Assembly: GCF_001577305.1 (NCBI RefSeq)
Contig: NZ_CP014518.1
Location: forward strand, 868,001 to 932,000
DNA from: Sinomonas atrocyanea
GTDB taxonomy: Bacteria; Actinomycetota; Actinomycetes; Actinomycetales; Micrococcaceae
Reading direction: 5' to 3'
DNA: 64,000 bases
Positions 41,543 through 50,749 of the stretch are shown piece by piece. Both the position numbers and the translations under genes were made by a program. The notes below the pieces were generated by a model that saw only the letters and a program-made list of their open reading frames with translations, searched no databases and had not been told where the DNA came from. Each line of letters starts with the position of its first letter. Positions within the stretch are counted from its first letter, which is position 1.

Positions 41543-42634
41543 CTATCGGCTTGAATAGTCAGCTGTGTTCGGACGGAAGCCTACAGTGGGGACTGCCCGT
41601 CGCGTGCGTCGCACCTGCCTGGTGGGTGGGAACAGCTCCTGGAGGAAACCGTAGTCCGATTCGAATCGGTGTTGTCCGCGCTCGTCGTGCCCCTCGTACC
41701 AAGTTCGCAGCTCGTCTCCAACAGGGGCCGAGAGGGAACCGCCGATACGCTGCACGGAGAGACCAGCTGCTACCGCGCCTATGGTGAGTGCTTCACGCAC
41801 GGTGCATCCGAGCTCAAAGCCCGCCATCAGTCCAGCCACAAACACGTCCCCGGCGCCAGTGGGATCGATGGCGGGGGTTCCGATCCCGCCAACTTCGGTG
41901 ACGGTACGGGTGGCCGCATCGACAGCGAGGGCGCCGGCAGCCCCGCGAGTGACGACGGCAAGACCTACGTTGTCGGCAAGCCGCGTGGCGGCGCATGCGG
42001 CGTCAGCGGTCTTCGTCCACAGGAGCGCTTCCACTTCATTCGTGACGAACACGTCGACCAGCGGGAGGTCTTCCATCGTGGTGAGGTCCCATTGCCCGGT
42101 GTCATCCCATCCGCTGTTGGCAATGACTCGAGCCCCGCCTGCCTTGGCCTGTGCCAGCCATCGTGTTTCCTTTCCGGAGCCGAGGGAGACGAATACTGCG
42201 CGGGCCACGGGAAGGTCATCGGTGACCTCGGGATGCTCATTGATGTGGCCGTGGGACACCATGGTGCGGTCGCCGTCGTAGGCGAGCGAGATGGTGAGCG
42301 GGGTGTGACGGCCGGTCATACGGACGGATCTGCTGAGCTCGATGCCTTCGGCGAGTTCGAGGCTGTCTCGGCAGAAATCGCCATATGCGTCGTCGCCGAA
42401 TGCAGTCGCAAGGGAGGTCGACAGGCCAAGCCTGCTGAGGGCAACAGCTATGTTTGCGATTCCCCCCGGGCAGGATCCCATCACCTCGGCCCAGGTCTCA
42501 GTTCCAAGGACCGGCGCGTGCCGCATCCCCGAGAAGACTATGTCCATGAAGACCGGCCCCGCCAAGAAGACGTCGTAGACCGGTTCGTCTTGGTTCCGAG
42601 GGGTGGAAACGCCGTCGGATCCATTCATTCCCAT
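41543..42634 (-). CDS. PfkB-family carbohydrate kinase
   Basis: About 363 aa. DVFLAGPVFMDIVFSG at the N-terminus, CPGGIANIAVALSRLGL (substrate motif), and AIDPTGAGDVFVAGLMAGF, the PfkB signature with catalytic Asp. It phosphorylates a sugar or amino sugar. No ribosome site precedes the start; the upstream element reads TGCTAATGT (possible -10), so transcription may begin at or near ATG 42634 (leaderless). GTG 42640 and ATG 42628 are alternatives. Neighbouring genes point to an amino-sugar substrate such as glucosamine. Confidence 0.85.
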   Translation of the reverse strand: MGMNGSDGVSTPRNQDEPVYDVFLAGPVFMDIVFSGMRHAPVLGTETWAEVMGSCPGGIANIAVALSRLGLSTSLATAFGDDAYGDFCRDSLELAEGIELSRSVRMTGRHTPLTISLAYDGDRTMVSHGHINEHPEVTDDLPVARAVFVSLGSGKETRWLAQAKAGGARVIANSGWDDTGQWDLTTMEDLPLVDVFVTNEVEALLWTKTADAACAATRLADNVGLAVVTRGAAGALAVDAATRTVTEVGGIGTPAIDPTGAGDVFVAGLMAGFELGCTVREALTIGAVAAGLSVQRIGGSLSAPVGDELRTWYEGHDERGQHRFESDYGFLQELFPPTRQVRRTRRAVPTVGFRPNTADYSSR

Positions 42635-42640
42635 GACCAC

Positions 42641-42661
42641 ACATTAGCATGTTCGGTCAAA
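42641..42661 (-). promoter_or_regulatory. predicted DeoR operator/promoter, copy 1
   Basis: Minus strand: TTTGACCGAACATGCTAATG-T, directly before the kinase gene. Copy 2 upstream of the deacetylase (45688-45708) differs at only about 3 of 21 positions. TAATGT may be the -10 box. A DeoR gene starts 71 bp away on the other strand. Confidence 0.6.
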
Positions 42662-42731
42662 GTCTGACGCTTTCCAAGGCTTACTCATTCAAACTCGCGC
42701 ATGCTTGGGCACCTTGAGCTATCGTGAGCAG

Positions 42732-43487
42732 ATGATTCCCGATCGGCGGCACGACGAGATCATCAAGATGCTCACCCAGCGCGGGTCGCTGACGCTCAAA
42801 GAAGTAGTAGACGAACTCGGAGTCAGCGAGGCGACGGCGCGCCGCGACATCAATAGGCTGGCGGAGGCCGGGCGGCTTGTCCGAGCCTACGGTGGGGCGG
42901 TCATCAAGGGCCCGGCCGAGGTTCCCTTCACCTACTCTGACAGCACGGACCGAGACGAGAAGCAGCGGATAGCACAGGCGGCGGCCGAACTTGTCTCCGA
43001 CTCGGACACCGTAGTGCTCGATATCGGCTCCACTGTCCTGGAACTGTCCCGGCTGCTGGCCGGGCGACCGATCACTGTGATCACGAGCAACCTTGCTGTG
43101 TTTGAGGTGATGAAGGGCGCCGATCGCACGGAACTGATCTTGCTGGGAGGGCAGTTCCGCCGGAACTACCTCTCGACGGTCGGGTTCCTCGCCGAGAATG
43201 CAATGCGCCAATTGCATGCCGACATAGCCTTCCTCGGCACTAGCGGGATCACGAAGGCCGGAAGGGTGCTGGACACGACGCCTGTCGAAGTTTCGGTGAA
43301 ACAGCAGATGATCGAGTCGTCGGAGCGAGTGGTTCTCCTGGCCACCCAGAGGAAGTTCCCAGGCACGGGGCTGAGGGTTGTCTGCGGGCCCGACAGGGTC
43401 TCCACACTCATCACGAGCGCGGGGACCCCCGACGACTACCTGCTTGAATTCAGGAGAAGCGGGACCGCCGTGATGAAGGTCTCCTGA
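42732..43487 (+). CDS. DeoR-family sugar regulator
   Basis: About 251 aa from ATG 42732 (MIPDRRHDEIIKMLTQRGSL). HTH at residues 18-40 (LKEVVDELGVSEATARRDIN), then the GlpR-type ligand domain with LDIGSTVLELSRLL, ITSNLAVFEV and FLGTSGIT. Ligands of the family are phosphorylated sugars. It is divergent from the PfkB kinase, and the shared 21-bp elements suggest it controls the amino-sugar cluster. Leader is short without a clear ribosome site. Confidence 0.9.
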   Translation: MIPDRRHDEIIKMLTQRGSLTLKEVVDELGVSEATARRDINRLAEAGRLVRAYGGAVIKGPAEVPFTYSDSTDRDEKQRIAQAAAELVSDSDTVVLDIGSTVLELSRLLAGRPITVITSNLAVFEVMKGADRTELILLGGQFRRNYLSTVGFLAENAMRQLHADIAFLGTSGITKAGRVLDTTPVEVSVKQQMIESSERVVLLATQRKFPGTGLRVVCGPDRVSTLITSAGTPDDYLLEFRRSGTAVMKVS

Positions 43488-43505
43488 CCAGGGGGACACG
43501 GACCC

Positions 43506-44852
43506 TCAGACGGCCGGCGCAGCCGCGAACCCCGGGATGCGCTCGAGGTAGCCGGCCAGCAGGTGCGTGCCGACACTTACGGAGTCAACCAGCGGGTGCA
43601 GCGCGAATGCCTTCAGCGCCTCCGAACGATCGCCGTGGACCGCCGCTGCGATTGCATGCCGTTCCACCGCTTTGACCTGTTGCATGAGGCCCAACTGGTC
43701 CAGGTCCGGGGCGGCAGCAGGAAGGGCATGCACGCCCATCGAGTCCACTGAGGCCGGCACCTCGATCACCGCATCGTCGGGGAGTCCCGCGATCGTGGAC
43801 CCGTTGCGCACATTGAGGATCATGGTGGCGCTCTGACCTTGGACGATCGCCCGCATGACACCGATCGCGACCCCTGCGTATCCCTTCTCGAGAAGGTCTT
43901 CCTCCGAGGAGCCATCCTCGCGTTGCATCCCGCCCCGGGCTTCCGCCATATAGCTGGCGTTGCGGTCGCTCACAGCCTCGAACCAGAGACGTGCAGCCAT
44001 TCCGGGCTCTCGGTCGAGGCGTGCGAACAGCTCTTGCTGGCTCCGTGCGAGGTAGTCGCCACGGCTGAACGGAGCATTCAGGAGTGATCGAACCGCCTCC
44101 CGGTTGAAGTAGTAGTAGAAGAGGTACTCGTTCGGTATGGCCCCGAGGGCGCGCACCCAGTCGAGGCCGAAGACCTGGCCTTCTTCCAGTGCGTTCAGCC
44201 TGGTGTCGTCCGCGATCAACTCCGGCAGAAGGTCATGGCCGTCATAGTTGATTGCCCGCAGCCAGCCCAGGTGGTTGAGGCCCACATACTCGGCGGACAC
44301 CTCTGTGGGGTGGACGTCGAGAAGCGCTGCTACCCGCCTGATCAGGCCGGAGGGGGTGTCGCAGATCCCGACTACGCGGTCCCCGAGCACGCTCTGCAGC
44401 GCTTCGGTGATGATGCCGGCAGGGTTGGTGAAGTTGAGGAAGAAGGCATCGGGAGCCAGCTCCTTGACGAGCCGGGCGTAGGACAACATGACGGGTATGG
44501 TGCGTATCGCAAATGCGATGCCCCCCGGCCCGGTCGTTTCCTGTCCCAGTACGCCGAGGTCCAAGGCAATGTGCTCGTCACAACGGCGTTCCTCGAGGCC
44601 GCCGACTCTTATGGCCGCGAAGACGAATGATGCGCCCGCTATGGCTATGCGGGCGTCGGTGGTGGTGGTGATTCGAGGGGCGTCCCGTCTCGGATCGCGC
44701 AGCTGCGCGAGGACAGCGCGCATGGCATGCAGCCGCCTCTCGTCGATATCGAACAGCACCACCTCCTCGACGAAAGGTACGTCGTCGCGCAGCAGCTCCC
44801 TGTATATGTAGGGCGTGCGGAAGCCGCCACCGCCCAGGATCGCCAGCTTCAT
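43506..44852 (-). CDS. glycoside hydrolase family 4, 6-phospho-glycosidase
   Basis: 448 aa. MKLAILGGGGFRTPYIY is the NAD-binding start. FFLNFTNPAGIITEAL, GICDTPSGLI (Cys ligand) and EYVGLNHLGWLR (His ligand) are the Mn/NAD active-site motifs of GH4. These enzymes use NAD+ and Mn2+ to cleave 6-phospho-glycosides by oxidation-elimination. In this cluster a phosphorylated disaccharide of an amino sugar is a reasonable substrate. Convergent with DeoR, 18 bp apart. Confidence 0.9.
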   Translation of the reverse strand: MKLAILGGGGFRTPYIYRELLRDDVPFVEEVVLFDIDERRLHAMRAVLAQLRDPRRDAPRITTTTDARIAIAGASFVFAAIRVGGLEERRCDEHIALDLGVLGQETTGPGGIAFAIRTIPVMLSYARLVKELAPDAFFLNFTNPAGIITEALQSVLGDRVVGICDTPSGLIRRVAALLDVHPTEVSAEYVGLNHLGWLRAINYDGHDLLPELIADDTRLNALEEGQVFGLDWVRALGAIPNEYLFYYYFNREAVRSLLNAPFSRGDYLARSQQELFARLDREPGMAARLWFEAVSDRNASYMAEARGGMQREDGSSEEDLLEKGYAGVAIGVMRAIVQGQSATMILNVRNGSTIAGLPDDAVIEVPASVDSMGVHALPAAAPDLDQLGLMQQVKAVERHAIAAAVHGDRSEALKAFALHPLVDSVSVGTHLLAGYLERIPGFAAAPAV

Positions 44853-44895
44853 GACCCTGCTTCCCCTCTTCCTCGTTCCACGAGACTATGCCCCC

Positions 44896-45621
44896 TCAAC
44901 TGACGTCCACCTTGAGGAAAGATTCGACGAGCCTGCCTTCCGGCGCCCCGAGCCTCTGTGCGCTGCGCGTCATCCGGGACCGCAGTCGCTCCTCCAGGCT
45001 CTCCGGCTCCGGCAACTGGCTGGCATGATGCTGCAGCGCACGGATCTTGACGTCGAACACCTCGGTCACGTCTTCGCCGTGATTGGGATTGGGGTGGGCC
45101 ATCAGCCATAGTTCCTGCACCGTCCATGCATCCAGTCCTTCGTCGGAGATCAGTTCGGGGAAGGCGAATGGATTCCGGGCCGCAGGGTACACTGCGCGGG
45201 CCGTGGCCTCGCCCGTAGCGAGATGATCCGGGTGCCCCTGATGCACGCGGAACCAGTCCCGCTCGGGGCTAAGGGAGAGGACTCGATGCGGGCGAACCTG
45301 GCGGATCACACGAGTGAGGTCCCGTACGAGGGCTGGGGTGACTTCTACGTCGCCGTCGCGATAGTCCTCGAGGAACCGGACGTCCTCGACCCCGAGGGCA
45401 CGCGCCGCCCAGATCTGCTCCTTTCGCCGTGTGGAGACGATCTGATCTCGCGGAACGCTTCCGAACCCGCCGACGTCACCCGAGGTGACAAGGAGGTAGG
45501 TGACCTCCATTCCCTCGCGCACCCACTTCGCCACAGTGCCCGCGGCGTTGAAGTCCACGTCGTCGGGATGGGCCGCAATCGCGAGCACTCGGAGAGGTGC
45601 GGTTTCTTCGGCTGCCGTCAC
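44896..45621 (-). CDS. PIG-L/LmbE-family N-acetylglucosaminyl deacetylase
   Basis: 241 aa from GTG 45621 with AAGGAG upstream. LAIAAHPDDVDFNAAGTVAK (AHPDD metal motif) and HQGHPDHLATGEAT supply the zinc ligands. The family removes N-acetyl groups from GlcNAc-containing compounds. It likely deacetylates the imported sugar before phosphorylation or hydrolysis. A DeoR-like element lies 67-87 nt upstream. It may be cotranscribed with the GH4 gene 43 bp downstream. Confidence 0.9.
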   Translation of the reverse strand: MTAAEETAPLRVLAIAAHPDDVDFNAAGTVAKWVREGMEVTYLLVTSGDVGGFGSVPRDQIVSTRRKEQIWAARALGVEDVRFLEDYRDGDVEVTPALVRDLTRVIRQVRPHRVLSLSPERDWFRVHQGHPDHLATGEATARAVYPAARNPFAFPELISDEGLDAWTVQELWLMAHPNPNHGEDVTEVFDVKIRALQHHASQLPEPESLEERLRSRMTRSAQRLGAPEGRLVESFLKVDVS

Positions 45622-45687
45622 GCCACGCTCCTTTAGATTGGTCGGACTTCCAGTCGGCCGTCCGCTCTGAAACGGATGATGCAGCCG

Positions 45688-45708
45688 AGATTAGCAAGTT
45701 CGCTCAAA
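45688..45708 (-). promoter_or_regulatory. predicted DeoR operator/promoter, copy 2
   Basis: Minus strand: TTTGAGCGAACTTGCTAATC-T. It matches the element before the kinase gene in about 18 of 21 positions. TAATCT may be the -10 box, giving a leader of about 60 nt. Confidence 0.6.
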
Positions 45709-46226
45709 CCCGGTCAATTGCGGTCATACATGCGATCCTGGATTTGCATTGCTCCTGGCGTGTTTCTGGGGCACATCAAGGGGGGAGTGGTACGACGCGC
45801 AGGACGGGTGCTCGAGGGCTGGCCTTTGGGTCGGGGAAAGAGCGCTTCTGGGCCTTCGGTGACCCCCGCCGGAGTCCGCGCCGGTGCCCACCCCGGGTGC
45901 CTCGTCGATGCAGGGCCGCAGCCGCATCCCGGCTCAGCCGGGGCCGATTAGAACCACAGCAGCAGCGCGGCGGGACGAAGTTGGTCTTTTCGGGTCCGCG
46001 TGGCCGGGGTGGACAGGCCGCGCGCTCCGGATGCGGATCGGAGTTCCAGCTACCAGATCCCGCCACTGGAAACGGCGTGCCGTGGGCCCCCTGAAGAACC
46101 GCCTAGGGATGTCGCTGGAAGCAAGAACTAAGACGGGGGCGCGGAAGGCTTGCAAACTCGATCATATCCACGCAGAATGATTCGCATCCCTCCAGAGGCG
46201 CGCAGCCGCCTAGAACAGGGCGATCA
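45709..46226. other. intergenic region upstream of the amino-sugar ABC importer
   Basis: About 520 bp between divergent transcription units. No convincing gene. It should contain the importer promoter. A sequence near 46150-46168 (GGCTTGCAAACTCGATCA) is a weak match to the DeoR element, 10 of 15 core positions, and is not called. Confidence 0.4.
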
Positions 46227-47123
46227 ATGGAAGGCAAGATGAAGAGATCGATCAGCGCCTCGCGTCGTCGCGGAGACCGGATCGGGTACGCGCTGCTCGC
46301 GCCCAGCCTTTTCGGAGTGGTCATCTTCCTGCTGACGCCGATCGTGGTGGTCACCTGGCTCAGCTTCCAGAAATGGGATCTTGTCGCACCGCTGAAGTTC
46401 GTCGGGCTGTCGAACTGGCTGGCGGTTCTGGGCGACCCTACCTTCATCGACTCGCTCATGACGACCGTCCTGTTCGTAGTCCTCGTCATTCCTGCTCAGA
46501 CCGCGCTAGGGCTGTTCGCCGCGGTGCTCCTCTCCCGACGTCTGCCTGGCTCCGGCGTGTTCAGGGTGATCTACGTCATTCCCTGGGTGTCCGCGCCGCT
46601 CGCGCTCGGCATCGTCTGGAGGTGGATCTTCCAGCCCACAGGGGGGATGCTGAACGTGCTCTTGGGTTCCCATGTCCCGTGGCTGACGCTCCCATCGCTG
46701 GCGCTGCCGGCGGTCTCCATCGTCAGCATCTGGTCCCAGACGGGGTACGTCACGCTGTTCTTCATGGCAGGCCTCGCCGTCATCCCCGAGCAGCTGGTGG
46801 AAGCCGCCCGGATTGACGGGGCCGGGTCTACGCGAATCTTCTGGAGCATCAAGCTGCCGCTGCTGCGGCCGACCCTCTTCTTCGTTCTGGTCACCACGGT
46901 GATCAGCGCCTTCCAGGTGTTCGACACCATCTACTCCCTGACGCAGGGCGGTCCCCAGAACGCCACTGACATCATTGCCTATCGCATCTACGAAAAGGCA
47001 TTCACGGGGTTCGACCTCGGCCAGGCCGCAGTGACAGCGCTCATCCTGTTCCTCATCCTCGTGGCCATCACTGTCGGGCAGCAGCTCTACTTCCGCCGGA
47101 GGATCACCTATGACCTTAGTTGA
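46227..47123 (+). CDS. sugar ABC transporter permease (MalF/UgpA type)
   Basis: 298 aa, six hydrophobic segments, with EAA loop LVEAARIDGAGSTRIFWSIK-LP near residue 190. Start ATG 46227 has the possible alternative ATG 46239. The gene overlaps the next permease by 14 nt. It forms the membrane channel of a CUT1-type importer whose ATPase is not encoded here, presumably a shared MsmK/MsiK-like ATPase elsewhere. Confidence 0.9.
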   Translation: MEGKMKRSISASRRRGDRIGYALLAPSLFGVVIFLLTPIVVVTWLSFQKWDLVAPLKFVGLSNWLAVLGDPTFIDSLMTTVLFVVLVIPAQTALGLFAAVLLSRRLPGSGVFRVIYVIPWVSAPLALGIVWRWIFQPTGGMLNVLLGSHVPWLTLPSLALPAVSIVSIWSQTGYVTLFFMAGLAVIPEQLVEAARIDGAGSTRIFWSIKLPLLRPTLFFVLVTTVISAFQVFDTIYSLTQGGPQNATDIIAYRIYEKAFTGFDLGQAAVTALILFLILVAITVGQQLYFRRRITYDLS

Positions 47124-48006
47124 GCAGACGCCAGACACCCGATCCGCCATTGGGGCCATGGACCGCAAGGGCCGTGCGACGTCTCGAGGCTGGGGGACGC
47201 TCGCTACCTACGCGATCCTTCTGGGGGGCGCGCTGATCACGCTCGGACCGTTCGCGCTGAGCATCATCACGTCGTTCAAGACCCCCCAGCAGTTCTCCAC
47301 CGAATCTCCGCTGTCGCTGCCCGCGCCATTCACCATGCAGAACTATGCCGGTCTCTTCAGCGGTGAGCTGGTGGATTTCGGCCACTCGATCATTGTTACT
47401 GCCGGGTATGTTCTCGTTGTGCTGGTCGGGCAGCTCACCTTCTCCATCCTGGCGGCGTTTGCCTTTGCCCGGCTCCGCTTCCCTGGCCGTGACGTACTCT
47501 TCTGGCTCTATCTTTCGACCCTCATGATTCCTGCTGTCGTCACGGTGGTTCCGCTCTACCTGATGCTCACCGAGGCGGGTCTGCGCAACACCTTCTGGGG
47601 GATAGTGCTCCCGTACATGTTTGGATCGCCCTACGCGATCTTCCTGTTGCGGGAGTACTTCCGAGGCATCCCGGAAGAAATTGTCGATGCCGCGCGGATA
47701 GACGGAGCCGGCACGTGGAGGATCCTGACGCGGATCATGGTCCCGCTCTCGCGGCCCATCATTGTGACGCTGACGATCATCACCATTGTTACGCACTGGA
47801 ACAATTTTCTGTGGCCTCTCATCATCACGGGCAGCCCGTCGTTGAGCGTCATCACCGTCGCGACAGCGAGCATGCAGAGCCAGTACAACGGGAACTGGAC
47901 CATTGTCATGGCAGCCACGACTCTGGCGATGGCGCCGCTCATCATCATCTTTCTGATCTTCAACCGGCAGATCGTGAATTCGATTGCGATCACGAGCTTC
48001 CGTTAG
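47110..48006 (+). CDS. sugar ABC transporter permease (MalG type)
   Basis: 298 aa, six membrane helices and EAA loop EIVDAARIDGAGTWRILTRI. Overlaps the first permease. The N-terminal ~25 residues are cytosolic. Together they import the substrate delivered by the lipoprotein encoded 48 bp downstream. Confidence 0.9.
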   Translation: MTLVEQTPDTRSAIGAMDRKGRATSRGWGTLATYAILLGGALITLGPFALSIITSFKTPQQFSTESPLSLPAPFTMQNYAGLFSGELVDFGHSIIVTAGYVLVVLVGQLTFSILAAFAFARLRFPGRDVLFWLYLSTLMIPAVVTVVPLYLMLTEAGLRNTFWGIVLPYMFGSPYAIFLLREYFRGIPEEIVDAARIDGAGTWRILTRIMVPLSRPIIVTLTIITIVTHWNNFLWPLIITGSPSLSVITVATASMQSQYNGNWTIVMAATTLAMAPLIIIFLIFNRQIVNSIAITSFR

Positions 48007-48054
48007 GCCCCAGCATCACCCCGACACCGGCATGACCCAGCCGAAAGGAACACC

Positions 48055-49395
48055 ATGGGATCCTCACGCATCACATTGGCGATTGGCGCAATCGCAGCGG
48101 CGGCGCTGGCGCTGACTGGGTGCACCGGCGCCAACTCCTCGCCGGGCAGCACCACGGTCACGTTCCGTCTATGGGACAAGAATGCCGCAGCGGCCTACGA
48201 GACCTCGTTCGCCGAGTTCCACAAGCAGAACCCCGAGATCACCGTCAAAGTCGACGTCGTACCGTGGGCGAACTACTGGACCAAACTGCGCACGGACGTC
48301 GCCGGCGGAAGCGCCGATGACGTCTACTGGATCAACAAGTCGAACTATCTCAGCTACGCCAGAGCAGGGGACCTCATCGATGTCGGCTCGATCTACGGCT
48401 CGGATGCAGCCTCCGCCGAGCAGGGCTGGGAGCCCGCCGTCGTGAAGCAGTTCACGGACGGCGGCAAGCTCTGGGGAGTCCCACAGCTCTCCGACGGCGG
48501 TATCGGCGTGTACTACAACAAGAAGCTGCTCGCCGACGCAGGAATTTCCCCGGCCGACATATCCCACCTCACATGGAACCCCTCAGGTGAGAACGACACA
48601 CTGATCAAGACGACACAGAAGCTCACCAAGGACAGTTCGGGCAAGACCGCAGACCAGGCCGGATTCAATCCGAGCAATGCGACCCAGTGGGGCTACAGCT
48701 GTGCTCAGGACGGCCAGGCCATTATGCTGCCTTTCGTCGGCTCGGCCGGCGGCACGATGCAGGACCCGCAGACTGCAGACTTCACCTTCACGAATCCGAA
48801 GACGGTCACCGCCTTCCAGTACATGGTCGACCTCATCAACAAGTACCACGTCTCGCCGAGCGCAGCCGACACCAATGGAAACGGGAACTACACGCTGGAC
48901 GCCTTCCTGCAGGGCAAGATCGCGCTCTTCCAGTCCGGCCTCTACAACATGGCGAACATCTCCAAGTCCGCGAAGTTCGCGTGGGGCACAGCGATGCTCC
49001 CCGCCGGACCGGCCGGAGCGGTCAGCGTCACCAACGGGATCGTCGCCGTCGGCAACGTGAAAACCTCCCACCAGGCCGCCACGGAGAAAGTGCTCAAGTG
49101 GATCGGGACCAAAGAGGGCAACGCTCCGATCGGCGCCACCGGGGCGAACCTGCCCGGCGTAACGGCCGCCCAGCAGTCCTACTTCGACTACTGGAAAGGC
49201 CAGGGAGTGGATGTGTCGCCGTTCTTCGACGTAGTGAAGAACAAGCCGACGATCCCGGCCTACGCCGGACAGAATTTCACACCGGCCTCCACCGCGGCCA
49301 AGCCGTTCCTCGACCAGGTGTTCCTCGGACAGCTGCCCGTGCAGAGCGGGCTCCAACAGGCACAGGACGCCGGCAACAAGGCAATGAACGGCTGA
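48055..49395 (+). CDS. sugar-binding lipoprotein of the ABC importer
   Basis: 446 aa. Lipobox ALTGC near residues 19-23. Family-1 sugar-binding body: TVTFRLWDKNAAAAYETSFA, then LWGVPQLSDGGIGVYYNKKL at about 139-158 (typical sugar-binding hinge) and VDLINKYHVSPSAADTNGNG. AAAGGA precedes the ATG. It supplies the substrate; cluster genes suggest a GlcNAc-containing oligosaccharide such as chitobiose. Confidence 0.9.
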   Translation: MGSSRITLAIGAIAAAALALTGCTGANSSPGSTTVTFRLWDKNAAAAYETSFAEFHKQNPEITVKVDVVPWANYWTKLRTDVAGGSADDVYWINKSNYLSYARAGDLIDVGSIYGSDAASAEQGWEPAVVKQFTDGGKLWGVPQLSDGGIGVYYNKKLLADAGISPADISHLTWNPSGENDTLIKTTQKLTKDSSGKTADQAGFNPSNATQWGYSCAQDGQAIMLPFVGSAGGTMQDPQTADFTFTNPKTVTAFQYMVDLINKYHVSPSAADTNGNGNYTLDAFLQGKIALFQSGLYNMANISKSAKFAWGTAMLPAGPAGAVSVTNGIVAVGNVKTSHQAATEKVLKWIGTKEGNAPIGATGANLPGVTAAQQSYFDYWKGQGVDVSPFFDVVKNKPTIPAYAGQNFTPASTAAKPFLDQVFLGQLPVQSGLQQAQDAGNKAMNG

Positions 49396-49649
49396 GAGTC
49401 TGAGGGCACGTGCGCCCATCATGAGCGGACGGTCTCGGGCACGTCCGTTGAACAGCGAGACAGCCGGTGCTCCGAGGCGAGGCATCTGCGCAGGCCCCTC
49501 CCGCTGTTGGTGGCTCCCGATGCAGGGGCCTAAATCGTTCGGGATCCGTTCGCGTCCCTCCGCGATGCCCTACCGAGGAGACGGCCTCGGCGTCGGACCT
49601 CAGTCGACACAGGACCTTGCCGGGTCCCAGCCAGGAGGTCTTACCGGCA

Positions 49650-50369
49650 GTGGAAGTTATCAGAACGGCCTCGGCCCGGGAGGCCGGCGCAGCGGCTGCC
49701 GCGGTTGTCGCGAACTGCATCGTGGAAAACCCACGAGCCGTCCTGGGCCTTGCGACAGGTTCATCGCCGCTACCGACATACGAGGCGCTGCAGGAGAAGA
49801 ACCTCGATCTTGACGGCGTCAAGGCGTTCGCCCTTGACGAATACGTGGGGCTCGGCCCGGGCCACGAACAGCGTTATCGGCACGTAATTCGGAGGGAGGT
49901 GATACAGCCCCTCGGCCTCCGTCCCTCCCTCGTTCGGGTGCCCGATGGGCTTGCTCCCGCCCCGGAGGACGAAGCCGCACGATTCGAGACGTCCATACGG
50001 TGCGCTGGAGGAATCGACCTGCAAATCCTCGGAATAGGGACGAATGGCCACCTTGGCTTCAATGAGCCGGGGTCGTCGTTCTCCTCGCGAACACGGGTCG
50101 TCGAATTGGCGGAAACGACGAGGAGGGACAATGCACGCTTCTTCGATTCGCCTGACGAGGTTCCCACCCATGCCATCACCCAAGGACTCGGCACCATCTT
50201 CGAAGCCCGGCACCTGCTGCTCGTCGCCAACGGACCGCATAAGGCACAAGCAGTTGCACGAGCGGTCCAGGGACCGATCACCGAAGCCTTCCCCGCCTCC
50301 ATGATCCAACGCCATCCTCACGTCACGATCGTCCTCGACCGGTCTTCGGCCCGGTTCGTAGGCACTTGA
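49650..50369 (+). CDS. nagB: glucosamine-6-phosphate deaminase
   Basis: 239 aa from GTG 49650, with AGGAGG 10 nt upstream. LGLATGSSPLPTYEALQ, FALDEYVGLGPGHEQRY and LGIGTNGHLGFNEPGS are the NagB signatures; the catalytic Asp and His residues are in place. It converts GlcN-6-P to fructose-6-P and ammonia, the exit of amino-sugar breakdown. It sits 254 bp downstream of the importer. Slightly short but complete. This gene identifies the cluster's pathway. Confidence 0.9.
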   Translation: MEVIRTASAREAGAAAAAVVANCIVENPRAVLGLATGSSPLPTYEALQEKNLDLDGVKAFALDEYVGLGPGHEQRYRHVIRREVIQPLGLRPSLVRVPDGLAPAPEDEAARFETSIRCAGGIDLQILGIGTNGHLGFNEPGSSFSSRTRVVELAETTRRDNARFFDSPDEVPTHAITQGLGTIFEARHLLLVANGPHKAQAVARAVQGPITEAFPASMIQRHPHVTIVLDRSSARFVGT

Positions 50370-50389
50370 ACAACCACGATCAGGCGCCA

Positions 50390-50620
50390 GGAGAACCTCT
50401 GCCTATTCGACCGCAAGATTCAAGGAAGTCCCTACAGCCCCGGGATCGTTCTCTTCGACGAGGTCGAGAAAGCGTGCCCGACGGTCGTGCGCACGCTGCT
50501 GCCGATCATGGACAACGGCTTGCCACCCCTGGCCAGCGAGAACGAGACCATCGGCTTCGGAGACTGCTGCGTGCTCATGACCTTCAACCTCCGCCCCACC
50601 CTCGTCGCCCGCCGACGCGT
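50390..50620 (+). pseudogene. Clp/Hsp100 AAA-2 fragment
   Basis: One frame reads SPGIVLFDEVEKACPTVVRT, then LLPIMDNGLPP and CCVLMTFNL, which aligns with the Walker B to sensor 1 region of ClpB/ClpC (VLFDEIEKAHPDV...LDDG...IMTSNL). No Walker A or C-terminus is present, and the sequence has drifted (SNL to FNL). A decayed fragment of a Clp ATPase, probably carried in with mobile DNA. Confidence 0.6.
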
Positions 50621-50749
50621 TGGCGCTTGCGGGCAGCGGTCCAGGCCCTCGAGCGGGCTGTTGGTCGGTCGGGTGCCGACATGATGTTCTGCCCCCAGTC
50701 GTCCAGGACTCGGGGGTGTTGTCACCGGTGCCCTACTGGAGGTCGCGGA

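Noticed and set aside
46150..46168. Third DeoR-like element before the sugar importer
   Set aside because: Only about 10 of 15 core positions match, and orientation and spacing differ from the two strong copies.
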